Positions 40,019 through 49,775 of a stretch of DNA of 64,000 bases are shown piece by piece (the stretch's first letter is position 1; the number at the start of each line of letters is the position of its first letter). The stretch spans positions 1 through 64,000 of the forward strand of contig CALFER010000073.1 of the NCBI GenBank assembly GCA_937951895.1. The letters run 5' to 3'. Made by a program: the position numbers and the translations under genes. This DNA is from an uncultured bacterium (lineage in GTDB: Bacteria; CSSED10-310; CALFER01). The notes beneath the pieces were generated by a model. The model had not been told where the DNA came from, made no database searches, and saw only the letters and a list, made by a program, of their open reading frames with translations.

Positions 40019-42625
40019 ATGAACGTCAACAAATTCACGCAGAAATCCCAGGAAGCCATTCAGAGCGCGCAGACATCCGCTGTGCGTTTCGGTCATATTG
40101 AGATCGACGTCGAGCATCTGCTCCACGCACTGCTCGTCCAACAGAACGGTCTTGTCCCGCGGTTATTCACCAAAATGGACATTCCGGTTCAGACCTTCAT
40201 CGAGAATCTTGAGGGGGAACTCGCGCGCCGCCCCCGGGTTTCCGGCCCCGGTGCCGAACACGGCAAGGTCTACGTGACGCAGCGTCTGAACCAGGCGATG
40301 GTCAAGGCCGAAGACGAAGCGGCACGTCTGAAAGACGAGTATGTTTCGGTCGAGCACCTCACCCTCGCGATGCTCGATGAATCCGGCACATCTCTCGCCC
40401 GGTTGTTCGCAACGTTCGGCCTGACGCGCGACCGGTTTTTGAAGGCGCTGACGGAATTACGCGGCAATCAGCGGGTGCAGAGTGCGAATCCCGAGGAGAC
40501 CTACGAAGCGCTCCAGCGCTACGGAAGGGATCTCGTGGATGAAGCCCGCCGCAATAAACTCGATCCCGTCATCGGCCGTGACGCTGAAATCCGTCGCGTC
40601 ATCCGGATTCTGTCGCGCAAGACCAAAAACAATCCCGTCCTGATCGGCGAACCGGGTGTCGGGAAGACCGCCATCGTCGAGGGGTTGGCGCAACGGATCG
40701 TGCGGGGCGATGTCCCCGAGGGATTGAAGGACAAATCGATCTTCTCACTCGACATGGGGTCGCTCATTGCCGGAGCGAAATACCGGGGTGAATTCGAAGA
40801 GCGCCTCAAAGCAGTCTTGCAGGAAATCAAGCAGAGTGAGGGGCGGATTCTGCTGTTCATCGACGAACTCCACACGATCGTCGGTGCCGGCAAGGCTGAA
40901 GGATCGATGGACGCCGGCAACATGCTCAAACCGATGCTCGCACGCGGTGAACTGCATTGCATCGGCGCGACGACCCTGGACGAATACCGCAAGCATGTGG
41001 AGAAAGATGCCGCGCTGGAGCGGCGATTCCAACCCGTTCAGGTCGATCCGCCGACCGTGGAGGACGCCGTTTCCATTTTGAGGGGTTTGAAGGAGCGCTT
41101 CGAAGTGCACCACGGGGTGCGGATATCGGACAGCGCGCTGGTCGCAGCGGCGACGTTGTCCAACCGATACATCTCCGACCGGTTCCTTCCGGACAAGGCC
41201 ATCGATCTGGTGGACGAGGCTTGTGCGATGATCCGGACCGAAATCGACTCGATGCCGTCGGCGCTCGACGAGGTCACCCGGCGCATTCTGCAGCTTGAAA
41301 TCGAAGAAGCCGCTTTGAAGAAAGAAAAAGACAAGGCCAGCCAGGAACGCCTCACCCATCTTCAGAAAGAGCTGGCGGATCTGAAGACCGAGCAGGTGGC
41401 CATGCGGGCGAAATGGGAGCAGGAGAAGCAGGCCATCGGAGCCGTACAGCAGATCCGGGAGCAGATCGAGCAGACGCGGCTCGAGATCGAGCAGGCCGAG
41501 CGTGACTATGATCTGAACCGGCTCGCGGAACTCAAACACGGCCGACTCGCGTCGCTCGAAGCGACGTTGCATCGCGAGGAAGAGCGTCTGAAGAACGATG
41601 CGGACGGCGTGAAGTTGCTTCGCGAACAGGTCACGGAGGACGAGATTGCGGACATCGTGGCGCACTGGACGGGCATTCCGGTCAGTCGTCTGATGGAGGG
41701 TGAACGGGAGAAACTGTTGCGTCTCGACGAGGTCTTGCATCGGCGGATCGTGGGGCAGGACGAGGCCGTTCAGAGTGTCGCGGACGCGGTGATCCGGGCG
41801 CGGTCGGGCATCAAAGATCCCAGGCGTCCCATCGGCTCGTTCATCTTTCTCGGGCCGACCGGTGTCGGGAAAACCGAGCTGGGCAAGGCGCTGGCCGAGT
41901 CATTATTCGATTCCGAGGACAGCATGGTGCGGATCGACATGTCGGAGTACATGGAAAAGCACACCGTGTCGCGCCTGATCGGAGCGCCTCCGGGATATGT
42001 CGGATATGAAGAGGGCGGGCAGCTCACGGAAGCCGTCCGCCGGAAACCGTTCTCGGTCATTCTTTTCGACGAGATCGAAAAAGCGCATTCCGATGTCTTC
42101 AATGTTCTGTTGCAGATCCTCGATGACGGGCGCGTCACCGACAGTCACGGCCGGACGGTCGATTTCAAGAACACCGTGATCATCATGACCAGCAATGTGG
42201 GATCTCAGAATCTGCTCGAGGGCATCACGGAATGGGGTGAGATCCGTGCGGATGTGCGGAATCAGGTCATGAGCGAGTTGCGGCGGGTGTTCAAGCCCGA
42301 GTTTTTGAACCGGGTGGACGATATCGTGCTGTTCAAGCCGCTGACGATTTCCGAGATCGAGCGGATTGTCGAGCTGCTGATCACTCAGATCGCGAAGCGT
42401 CTGGAAGACCGCAGGATTCAACTGGAAGTTTCGGATGCCGCCCGGACGTTCATTGCACGGGAGGGGTATGATCCGGTGTATGGCGCAAGACCGCTGAAAC
42501 GGTATCTGCAGCGGGAACTCGAGACGCGGATCGCGCGGGCGTTGCTCGGGGGCGCTGTGCTGGAGGGCGGCCGGGTGTATGTGAGTGTCGAGAAGGGTGA
42601 GTTGAATGTTGGATATGAGGGGTGA
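40019..42625 (+). CDS. clpB: ATP-dependent disaggregase ClpB
   Basis: 868 aa with AAGGAGG upstream. Clp N-domain (residues 1-145), first AAA+ module with GEPGVGKT near 214, a full coiled-coil M domain (about 405-525, rich in Glu/Lys/Gln heptads), second AAA+ module with GPTGVGKTEL near 613, and a C-terminal D2-small domain. The M domain distinguishes it from ClpA/ClpC, and no ClpP-binding IGF loop is seen. With Hsp70 it extracts proteins from aggregates, complementing the hsp20/htpG operon 10 kb away. The VYVSVEKGELNV end is complete. Confidence 0.97.
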   Translation: MNVNKFTQKSQEAIQSAQTSAVRFGHIEIDVEHLLHALLVQQNGLVPRLFTKMDIPVQTFIENLEGELARRPRVSGPGAEHGKVYVTQRLNQAMVKAEDEAARLKDEYVSVEHLTLAMLDESGTSLARLFATFGLTRDRFLKALTELRGNQRVQSANPEETYEALQRYGRDLVDEARRNKLDPVIGRDAEIRRVIRILSRKTKNNPVLIGEPGVGKTAIVEGLAQRIVRGDVPEGLKDKSIFSLDMGSLIAGAKYRGEFEERLKAVLQEIKQSEGRILLFIDELHTIVGAGKAEGSMDAGNMLKPMLARGELHCIGATTLDEYRKHVEKDAALERRFQPVQVDPPTVEDAVSILRGLKERFEVHHGVRISDSALVAAATLSNRYISDRFLPDKAIDLVDEACAMIRTEIDSMPSALDEVTRRILQLEIEEAALKKEKDKASQERLTHLQKELADLKTEQVAMRAKWEQEKQAIGAVQQIREQIEQTRLEIEQAERDYDLNRLAELKHGRLASLEATLHREEERLKNDADGVKLLREQVTEDEIADIVAHWTGIPVSRLMEGEREKLLRLDEVLHRRIVGQDEAVQSVADAVIRARSGIKDPRRPIGSFIFLGPTGVGKTELGKALAESLFDSEDSMVRIDMSEYMEKHTVSRLIGAPPGYVGYEEGGQLTEAVRRKPFSVILFDEIEKAHSDVFNVLLQILDDGRVTDSHGRTVDFKNTVIIMTSNVGSQNLLEGITEWGEIRADVRNQVMSELRRVFKPEFLNRVDDIVLFKPLTISEIERIVELLITQIAKRLEDRRIQLEVSDAARTFIAREGYDPVYGARPLKRYLQRELETRIARALLGGAVLEGGRVYVSVEKGELNVGYEG

Positions 42626-42629
42626 ACGG

Positions 42630-43079
42630 TTACACGGACGAAACTCTCCGTAGTTTTTTCATGTACCGATCCCCATCGCGGATCCCGTCATCCACCCATC
42701 CCCGCTTGAGATAAAACCCGTATGCTCTCAACGCGGGATCCACATCCGTCGTCAGCCAGATCGCTTCGCAGCCCTCGGCAAACAGCCACTCTTCGACCCG
42801 ATTCATGAGTTCGGTCCCGATCCCCATCCGGATGCACGCGGGCAGCACCGCGATCACCCAGACTTCTCCCGTCGCCCGATTCCCCATCGCGAACCCGACC
42901 ACTCGCCCCTCGATCTCGCACAGCCACCCCCTGAACGTGCCCGCGATCTTCTCCCGGACGGTCTCCGGCGTGATCCCCATCCGCGTCAGTTGCTCGATGG
43001 TCAGGCGGTTTTCATCGGTCGCCGTCCGGACTTCGAACAACGCGGGAATATCCTCTTTCGTAATCTCCCGGAACCGCAT
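42630..43079 (-). CDS. GNAT-family N-acetyltransferase
   Basis: 149 aa from the ATG at 43079, with AAGGAG eight bases upstream; a TTG at 43085 is too close to that site. The acetyl-CoA motif A is VLPACIRMGIGTELMNRVEEWLF (R-x-G-I-G-T), preceded by the beta4 strand GEVWVIAVL. The C-terminal YGFYLKRGW is also typical. Substrate unknown. It converges on clpB, with four bases between the stops. Confidence 0.9.
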   Translation of the reverse strand: MRFREITKEDIPALFEVRTATDENRLTIEQLTRMGITPETVREKIAGTFRGWLCEIEGRVVGFAMGNRATGEVWVIAVLPACIRMGIGTELMNRVEEWLFAEGCEAIWLTTDVDPALRAYGFYLKRGWVDDGIRDGDRYMKKLRRVSSV

Positions 43080-43112
43080 CGGCAATGCTCCTTTTCCCCC
43101 TCATCATCCGTT

Positions 43113-43547
43113 TCACTGCAGGCAAAACTCGTTCCCTTCGATATCCTGCATGACAATCCAGAATTCACCGTTCTCGTCAAACTCCGCCACACGCGTCGCC
43201 CCCAGACCGATCAACCGATCCGCTTCCGCATGGACCAGCGCTCTCGATCGATGCTCCGCCGTTCCCGGGCGGTGGCTGACATTCAGATCGAGATGCACGC
43301 GATTCTTCAGCGTTTTCGGTTGATCGACCCGCTGGAAAAAGAGTCTCGGCCCGATATGCTCGGGATCCACAATCGCATTCGCATCGTTCCAGTTCGCCTC
43401 GGGAACACCGATCGACGTCAGGAACGCCTCCCATGAAGCGAACCCTCCGGGCGGATCCTGCTGCTGATAGCCGAGAGCTTCGGCCCAGAACGCCGCGACA
43501 CGCGCGGGATCGATGCAATCGAACGTCACCTGAACGCGAATGGACAT
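43113..43547 (-). CDS. VOC-superfamily (glyoxalase-like) protein
   Basis: 144 aa with GGGAGGAG upstream. Glyoxalase_6-like: VQVTFDCIDPARVAAFWAEALGY at the N-terminus, RVHLDLNVS in the middle (metal-site His) and FWIVMQDIEGNEFCLQ at the C-terminus. Two beta-alpha-beta-beta-beta modules fit. Members often bind drugs or small metabolites; function here is not determined. It precedes the GNAT gene by 33 bp on the same strand, so the two may be co-transcribed. Confidence 0.88.
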   Translation of the reverse strand: MSIRVQVTFDCIDPARVAAFWAEALGYQQQDPPGGFASWEAFLTSIGVPEANWNDANAIVDPEHIGPRLFFQRVDQPKTLKNRVHLDLNVSHRPGTAEHRSRALVHAEADRLIGLGATRVAEFDENGEFWIVMQDIEGNEFCLQ

Positions 43548-43625
43548 GTCGGATCTCCTCCCATTGGATAAAAGACTGCTGAGCCGTGCTGCGGCTCTGT
43601 TTGTATATCGATCCGAATCCGCCGT

Positions 43626-45026
43626 TTACTTGCGGCGGAACACGTATCCGCTCACCAGAATCGATAACAGCGCGATCAGCATGACATTTGCGGTGGTCCC
43701 GGCAGCAGGCACAGGCAACGGCGTCGAAGTCGGACCGGCCGTCGGCGTGTCGGAGGGGATCTCTGTCGGCGTGTCGGTCGGAGGCGTCGAGGGAGTTGCG
43801 GTCGCGCTCGGCGTTTCGGTCGGAATCTCCGTCGGTGTCGCGCTGGGTTCAAGGGTAGCGGTCGGTTCGGGGGTTCCCTCGGATGAAGTCGGAGTCGGCG
43901 GTTCGGTGGGCGTGTCCGTTGGAGTCGTTGTCGTTGTTGGTGTCGTTGGTGGTGTCGTTGGTGGTGTCGTTGTCGGTGTTCGTGTGGGCGTCCAGGTCGG
44001 GGTCGGAGTCGCCGGGCACGTGCCGTTCGGGTTGAGCGTGATATCGTCGAAATAGGCATGGTAAGACGTGGAGGAACTCTGAGATTCGAAGCGAAAACGG
44101 ACATCCGGGTTGCCGATATAGGCGCTGAGATCGATGCAGACAGCGAGGCATCCATTGAGTGTATTGTCATGGGAGGGTTTGAGAATTGACCATGAGCCGC
44201 CGCCGTCGGTACTGATCCGGATCCGGGGAGACACCCCGGTCGTACCGTCCCAGGAATAGGAGTAACTGAGTGTCGCCGAGGTCAATCCGGTGAGATCCAT
44301 GCAGACGGTATCCGCCGTCGAATAGGGATATCCGGTTCCCAGCGCCATCGCGCAGTCGCCGGAGGATCCGCAGGGTGACGATGTCGAGATGTAAGGTCCG
44401 TTGCCTGAGCAAGTCTCCCATAGAGCCGGAAACAGCGCGCAAATCGTGCCGGATTGAAAGATCGTTCCGAAGGTCGAATTGAATACCGTCACACAGGCGG
44501 GTTCCGAGCAGGTGGCGTCGATTTCGAGATCATCGATTGCGAGATAGTTCGTGCCGGTTCCGTGATTCCAGCGGACATAATTGATCATGCCCGCGGTCAG
44601 CGGAACGGTCTCATCCACGCAACTCTCCAAGGTGCTCAGCGTTTCGTACGCCACGAAGCCCGACGCAGTATCGCAATTCATCGTGCCGGAAGATGCCGTG
44701 GCGCGCTCGACCGATACACCGGCATTGGCGAACTGATAGTAGACATATGACAGGGTCGCCGTCCCGGTGCACGATCGGAGATCGATCCCGATCACGGGAT
44801 CCTGGGTGCTGCCGTTCGTGCGCAGCGCTCGCCCGATCATGCACAGTGGTGTCGAGGAACTCACCGGGATCGTCGCCCCGTTGTCGTCCCAGCAGACCTC
44901 CGGTGCCGTCAATTGAACGGTCAGGTTGCCGTCATCGAAGTATTCCGAATAGACAAGTGCAGCTTTCGTCGGCATAACCGCGAGAACACAAAGAAAAACA
45001 TTGAGCACACAGGTTGTTGTTTTCAT
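43626..45026 (-). CDS. Surface protein with Thr/Pro stalk and C-terminal VPA-type sorting signal
   Basis: 466 aa from the ATG at 45026 (GGGAGGG upstream; the in-frame start at 45047 lacks a site). Signal peptide KTTTCVLNVFLCVLAVMPTKA. Two MAM/jelly-roll-like (choice-of-anchor) domains, each with a VYSEYFDDG or FRFESQSSSTSYHAYFDDITL type strand and paired cysteines. From about residue 345 to 437 comes a very long Thr/Pro/Glu-rich stalk. The end PLPVPAAG, a 20-residue hydrophobic helix and FRRK form a tripartite C-terminal signal like that of the cohesin protein at 57.9 kb. The long plus-strand ORF opposite the stalk is a shadow. Confidence 0.8.
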   Translation of the reverse strand: MKTTTCVLNVFLCVLAVMPTKAALVYSEYFDDGNLTVQLTAPEVCWDDNGATIPVSSSTPLCMIGRALRTNGSTQDPVIGIDLRSCTGTATLSYVYYQFANAGVSVERATASSGTMNCDTASGFVAYETLSTLESCVDETVPLTAGMINYVRWNHGTGTNYLAIDDLEIDATCSEPACVTVFNSTFGTIFQSGTICALFPALWETCSGNGPYISTSSPCGSSGDCAMALGTGYPYSTADTVCMDLTGLTSATLSYSYSWDGTTGVSPRIRISTDGGGSWSILKPSHDNTLNGCLAVCIDLSAYIGNPDVRFRFESQSSSTSYHAYFDDITLNPNGTCPATPTPTWTPTRTPTTTPPTTPPTTPTTTTTPTDTPTEPPTPTSSEGTPEPTATLEPSATPTEIPTETPSATATPSTPPTDTPTEIPSDTPTAGPTSTPLPVPAAGTTANVMLIALLSILVSGYVFRRK

Positions 45027-45253
45027 GGCACCCTCCCGAGGACACACCCCGGATTTACTTTATCGAATATTGGGGTTCGCTGCAATCGCCTCAATCTGAA
45101 ATGTAGAAATTTTCAGACAAACCTTCACTGGATTTTCGGATTCGATTCAAGTATGGTCTCGGGACGCGGCGCTTCGACTGTCGATGGCTCCGCCCGCACA
45201 CGTTTCTTCCGTTCGTTCAGTCGCGATGCCTGCAACGGACACGCCGAGGTGCC

Positions 45254-47467
45254 ATGCTTCAGCATTCAACCGGTTCCCATTCGAATCAACCTCCCCGAAT
45301 CCTGCTCACCGGCGTTTTCGGCCCCTTTGCCCGCGACGATGAATACGGCAGCCGTGCGGTCAATCCCATGGAACTGTATCACAACCAGGTCACGCGCGTT
45401 CAGGGCCCCTTTTCGCTCCGGATGTTCCACCGCACGTTCTCCCTGCTCATGATCGAAGCCAACATCGACGCTCCCGTCACGATTCTGGACTTTCCGACCC
45501 TCGACCGTTTCATCGACGAAATCAGTACCGAGTCTTACGATATCATCGGTATCAGCGCGATCATTCCGAACATCGGAAAAGTGCAGAAGATGTGCGAGGA
45601 GATCCGGGAATTACAGCCGAAGGCCACGATCGTTGTCGGAGGTCACATTGCGAACAAGCCGGGAATCGAAACCCTGATCGATACGGATCACATCTGTAAA
45701 GGTGACGGGATTCGCTGGTTCCGCGAGTATCTCGGACAGGACATCGATGCCCCGATCCTTCACCCCGCGGTCGTTTCGGGTTTCGGCACGCGCGTGATGG
45801 GCATACCGATCGCGGATAAAAACACCGCCGGCGTACTGATTCCTTCCGTGGGCTGCCCGGTCGGCTGCAACTTCTGTTCGACATCCGCGCTCTTTGGGGG
45901 CAAAGGCAACTGCATCAATTTTCATGAAACGGGTGAGGAGCTTTTTTCGATCCTGTGCCGACTCGAGAAGACTCTGAGAGTCGAGTCCTTTTTCGTTCTG
46001 GACGAAAACTTCCTGCTGTACAAGAAACGCGCGCTCCGTCTGCTCGAACTCATGGAACAGCACGACAAGAGCTGGACCTTTTACATCTTCAGCTCGGCCC
46101 GTGTCCTGCGATCCTACACGATCGATCAGTTGATCCGGCTGGGGATTTCATGGGTCTGGATGGGTCTCGAGGGTCGCGACAGCAAATACGGAAAGCTCAA
46201 CGGCGTCGACACCATGGCGCTGGTGAACGAATTCCAGGAACACGGCATCCGTGTGCTGGGATCGACCATCATCGGCATGGAAGAGCACACGCCGGACAAC
46301 CTGGATGAGGCGATCGCCTATGCCGTCGGCCACCGGACGGATTTTCATCAGTTCATGCTGTATACACCGATGCCCGGAACGCCGCTGTTTCAGGAGCATC
46401 TGGCCGATCGGTCGCTCCTGTCGGACGACGAATGCCCTCCGGCCGACGTGCATGGCCAGGAACGGTTCAATTACCGCCACCCGTCCATTCCGAGCGGCAT
46501 GGAAAAAGAGTTCCTGCTCGGCGCATTCCGCCGGGATTATCTCGAAAACGGCCCGAGTATCGCCCGGATCATCCGGACGACACTCAAGGGATGGAGACGC
46601 TACAAGAACCATCCCGATGCCCGGGTGGTGCGACGAATCAAGGCTGAGATCCGGGGATTCAACACGATTCACACCGGAACGATCCGGGCGATGATGAATT
46701 ACTTCAGGAATGATCCGCATCTTCATGCCGAGATGCGCGCGATTCTCGATGAACTCCACGCCGAGTTCGGCTGGGTTTCCCGACTCGCGGCACCCATCAT
46801 CAGCACGGTTCTCGGAATCACCATCCGCCGCGAAGAAGAACGCCTCAACCGGGGCTGGACATACGAACCGCCCGTCATCTACCAGAAGAACGCAGCGGCG
46901 ATTGAACTGGACCGGCGGAACGAAGCGCCTGCGCGATTCAAGTCGATTCGTCTGAATCTGCCGGTATACGATCATCAGAAGGTCGTTGCGTGTTATCATG
47001 AACGCGTCGAGGAAGCCCGCGCCGGAATGCTCGCGATCCGCGACCGCGCATCGGAACAACTCACTGTGATCAACGAGCGGATGCGTGAACGAACCGAGTC
47101 GATCCAACAGCAGTTCCGGCGATGCAAAACCGATTTCAATACCACCCGGGGGCAGTTGAGCGATCAAGTTTTCGAGATGTACGATCGGTTCATGGCCCAG
47201 TGTGAGGTTGACCGGGCGGAAGTTGCACGGATCCAGGAGCAGATGAACGCCCGGACCCGGCACATGCAGGAGGAACTGATCCAGGCGCGCGAGTTCATGG
47301 TGAAGAAGTACGGCGAGGCTCGCGAGCAGATCATTGAGATGAGCGATCAGATGGCGGACCGATATGCGTCTCTGTCCGGACAGTTGACCCAGGCCGTCGA
47401 ACAGACTCGTGAGCAACTCAGGGTTCGAGCTGAAACTCTGAGACAACTTCTTGCAGCAGAAGCCTGA
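45254..47467 (+). CDS. B12-binding-type radical SAM protein with long C-terminal coiled coil
   Basis: 737 aa. N-terminal Rossmann-like B12-binding domain (SYDIIGISAIIPNIGKVQKM and ATIVVGGHIAN, about 80-135); the DxHxxG cobalt-ligand motif is absent. The radical SAM core has SVGCPVGCNFC, cysteines 201, 205 and 208, followed by FVLDENFLLYKKRA and STIIGMEEHTPDNLDEAI. After about residue 590 the protein is a continuous, charged, heptad-rich coiled coil to the end (ERMRERTESIQQQF, REQIIEMSDQM). Radical SAM/B12 enzymes methylate or rearrange lipids, peptides and natural products; substrate unknown. It converges with the kinase gene and overlaps it by 50 bp. Confidence 0.85.
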   Translation: MLQHSTGSHSNQPPRILLTGVFGPFARDDEYGSRAVNPMELYHNQVTRVQGPFSLRMFHRTFSLLMIEANIDAPVTILDFPTLDRFIDEISTESYDIIGISAIIPNIGKVQKMCEEIRELQPKATIVVGGHIANKPGIETLIDTDHICKGDGIRWFREYLGQDIDAPILHPAVVSGFGTRVMGIPIADKNTAGVLIPSVGCPVGCNFCSTSALFGGKGNCINFHETGEELFSILCRLEKTLRVESFFVLDENFLLYKKRALRLLELMEQHDKSWTFYIFSSARVLRSYTIDQLIRLGISWVWMGLEGRDSKYGKLNGVDTMALVNEFQEHGIRVLGSTIIGMEEHTPDNLDEAIAYAVGHRTDFHQFMLYTPMPGTPLFQEHLADRSLLSDDECPPADVHGQERFNYRHPSIPSGMEKEFLLGAFRRDYLENGPSIARIIRTTLKGWRRYKNHPDARVVRRIKAEIRGFNTIHTGTIRAMMNYFRNDPHLHAEMRAILDELHAEFGWVSRLAAPIISTVLGITIRREEERLNRGWTYEPPVIYQKNAAAIELDRRNEAPARFKSIRLNLPVYDHQKVVACYHERVEEARAGMLAIRDRASEQLTVINERMRERTESIQQQFRRCKTDFNTTRGQLSDQVFEMYDRFMAQCEVDRAEVARIQEQMNARTRHMQEELIQAREFMVKKYGEAREQIIEMSDQMADRYASLSGQLTQAVEQTREQLRVRAETLRQLLAAEA

Positions 47468-49694
47468 TATCGCTTCGCGTTGACCGTGCCAACGCCTTCT
47501 CCAGATGCTTCGCCGCGTCCCGGGCACATCGAATAGCCTCGGATTGCTCTCCCCGCTGCCGGGCGACTCTTGCCCGGAGATGCCGGATCATGCCCCGATA
47601 CATGTCAACCTCGATCTGAGGCGCCGAATGTGCGATGCGATCACAGTAATTCTCGGCTGCGACCAGGCAGGTCGAAGCATCGTCCAGGTTTCCGAGCGCG
47701 ATCCGCGGATGGGATTGGTTGATCACTGCCAGCGCGTAGTCATCCAGGAGATCCGTGCGGCCCTGTTCGAACACGAGCTGACCGAGGAGAGCTACGCCTC
47801 GATCAAGCGAATGGATCGCATCGGCGTATCGTTCGAGATTCAGATATGCGAGACCTTCGTTGACGTGCATCCGGGCGAGATGCGGGGCACGATCTGCCGC
47901 GAGCTGTGTGCGGACAAGCGTTTCGGTTATCCGGATCGCCTCTCCGTACATCGCCAGGGCCCCTTCATAGTTCCGCAGCATATCGAACACGATCGCCTTG
48001 TCGCTCAACGCCTGTGACAGCAACGCCGCCACCCTCGCATCCCGCTCGATATCCATCTTCCGATACAGCACGATCGCCCGGTCAAACGCATCGAGTGCTT
48101 CTTCGTATCGGCCCAGTTTCTCCAGAATCTGAGCCTTCGAGGTCAGGATGTATGCCAGCGGCGCATCGGATCCGGCCATCTGCTCCCCGCGCCGACCCGC
48201 CTCGTCCAGAATCCCGCAGGCCTCCTCCAGCCGTCCGGTCTGCCTGAGCGCGTTGGCGAGATTGGGCAGGATCCGGCACGCCAGCTCATCCGTATCTCCG
48301 TGAGGCGTTCCGATCTGCCCGACACGGTCCAGCGCCGATCGGTAGGTATCGATCGCTTCCTGATATCGCGACAGTTGCGCATAGCTGACGCCGAGATTAT
48401 TCAGTGTCTGGATCATTTCACGGAGAAACATCGGCGTGCCGGCCTGATCGTACACCCGTTCAAAGATCCTGATCGAACGCCGCATGAGTTGAAGGCGTCC
48501 CGGGAGATCCCCGAGATACTGATGGATAAAACCCGCCTCGCGACTCAATCGCGCACACTCGATATCGATGACAAAATCGCCCGTACCGACCCGCGCATCG
48601 AGATCCTGGAGGATATCATCGAAGGTGATCAGGTCTGCCAGCGCCGCAACCCGCGACGTGCGGGAGGTATCCGGAGGATCCACACGGGAATCCGAGTAAT
48701 CGAGTCCTGTTGAGAGATGGATCCGGGCAATGATCGTTTCAGGATCCGTCCATACCGGATTGGATGCTGTAAACTCGCTGATCCGGGTTGTCTGCGCCGA
48801 GATGATCGGGTCGGGACGCAGATAGGGGAATCCGGCCCGTTCAGCGTATGTTTTCTCGAGAATCCCGATCGGCTCGATCAGGGACTGCCAGCGATCGGCG
48901 GGATCTTTTTGAAAACATCGATCCAGGATCTCGAATATCGCTTCAGGCACCCGCTCCCCTTGAAATTCGGGTCCCGTCGAACGCCATTGATCCAGAACGA
49001 AAGGCGCGCTGATGCCGAAATGACGGTGATGGGTCTGATTCAGCATTTCCATGATCGTCACCCCCCAGCTCCAGACATCCGTCGTCCGATCCAGCCGGAG
49101 TTTCTGAGCCTGTTCGGGTGAGCAGTATGCGGGGGTCATTCCGAGGCAACTGACTTTCAGGTTTTCCGGCGGAGGAACAGGGAGAGAGGCGGGTTGGAAT
49201 TTGGAGAGGCTGAAATCGGTGATTTTGGCCACGCCGTCCGATGTCATCAGGATGTTGCTCGGCTTGACATCCTGATGAATGAGACCGCAGCGGTGCGATG
49301 CAAAAAGGCCTCGGGCGGATTGGATGGCGATATCGATGGCGGTGATGAGATTCGGGATGCGCTGATACCGGATCCAGTCCGACAAGGGCCCGGCGTCGGC
49401 GAATTCGAGGAACACGAGAATTTCGGACTGGAAGCGGCGGAAGAAGCGAAAGGCCGTGAGATTCGGGTGAGAGGGCAGACCGGCCCAGATCAGGAGTTCC
49501 GCCAGAAACGCCTTTCGGCGTTCAGGGTTCAACGACAACTCCGGAAGAATCCGCTTGACCGCATGAATACGGTTGGTTGAAAGCGAACGGACCCGGTAAA
49601 CCGCCCCGAGTCCGCCCTGACCGAGCAATTCTTCGATCTGATAATCATCCAGAACGATCGTGCCGGTTGTCCAGAACAGATTCACCGAGTTCAT
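47418..49694 (-). CDS. Ser/Thr protein kinase with C-terminal TPRs
   Basis: 758 aa with GGAGGTAG upstream. Kinase domain residues 18-285: glycine loop GQGGLG (25-30), Lys47 (HAVKR), catalytic loop HQDVKPSN with Asp142, and metal-binding Asp160 in DFS instead of DFG; APE is replaced by YCSPEQA. The HRD Arg is Gln. These substitutions may reduce but need not abolish activity because all catalytic Asp/Lys residues remain. From about residue 350 on, TPRs are clear (SYAQLSRYQEAIDTYRSAL, LEKLGRYEEALDAFDRAI, YLNLERYADAIHSLDRG). No membrane helix or AAA domain. Cytosolic signalling protein; targets unknown. Confidence 0.9.
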   Translation of the reverse strand: MNSVNLFWTTGTIVLDDYQIEELLGQGGLGAVYRVRSLSTNRIHAVKRILPELSLNPERRKAFLAELLIWAGLPSHPNLTAFRFFRRFQSEILVFLEFADAGPLSDWIRYQRIPNLITAIDIAIQSARGLFASHRCGLIHQDVKPSNILMTSDGVAKITDFSLSKFQPASLPVPPPENLKVSCLGMTPAYCSPEQAQKLRLDRTTDVWSWGVTIMEMLNQTHHRHFGISAPFVLDQWRSTGPEFQGERVPEAIFEILDRCFQKDPADRWQSLIEPIGILEKTYAERAGFPYLRPDPIISAQTTRISEFTASNPVWTDPETIIARIHLSTGLDYSDSRVDPPDTSRTSRVAALADLITFDDILQDLDARVGTGDFVIDIECARLSREAGFIHQYLGDLPGRLQLMRRSIRIFERVYDQAGTPMFLREMIQTLNNLGVSYAQLSRYQEAIDTYRSALDRVGQIGTPHGDTDELACRILPNLANALRQTGRLEEACGILDEAGRRGEQMAGSDAPLAYILTSKAQILEKLGRYEEALDAFDRAIVLYRKMDIERDARVAALLSQALSDKAIVFDMLRNYEGALAMYGEAIRITETLVRTQLAADRAPHLARMHVNEGLAYLNLERYADAIHSLDRGVALLGQLVFEQGRTDLLDDYALAVINQSHPRIALGNLDDASTCLVAAENYCDRIAHSAPQIEVDMYRGMIRHLRARVARQRGEQSEAIRCARDAAKHLEKALARSTRSDIRLLLQEVVSEFQLEP

Positions 49695-49775
49695 ACTACC
49701 TCCGTGAATCCGATCCTAACGCATCCGTCATTCGACCGCAATTCCGCCTCTCCAGCCGAATCGCGGCGTCGCGAA

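Noticed and set aside
43540..44055. 171-codon plus-strand frame encoding Val/Gly repeats
   Set aside because: It is the complement of the Thr/Pro stalk codons of the surface protein.
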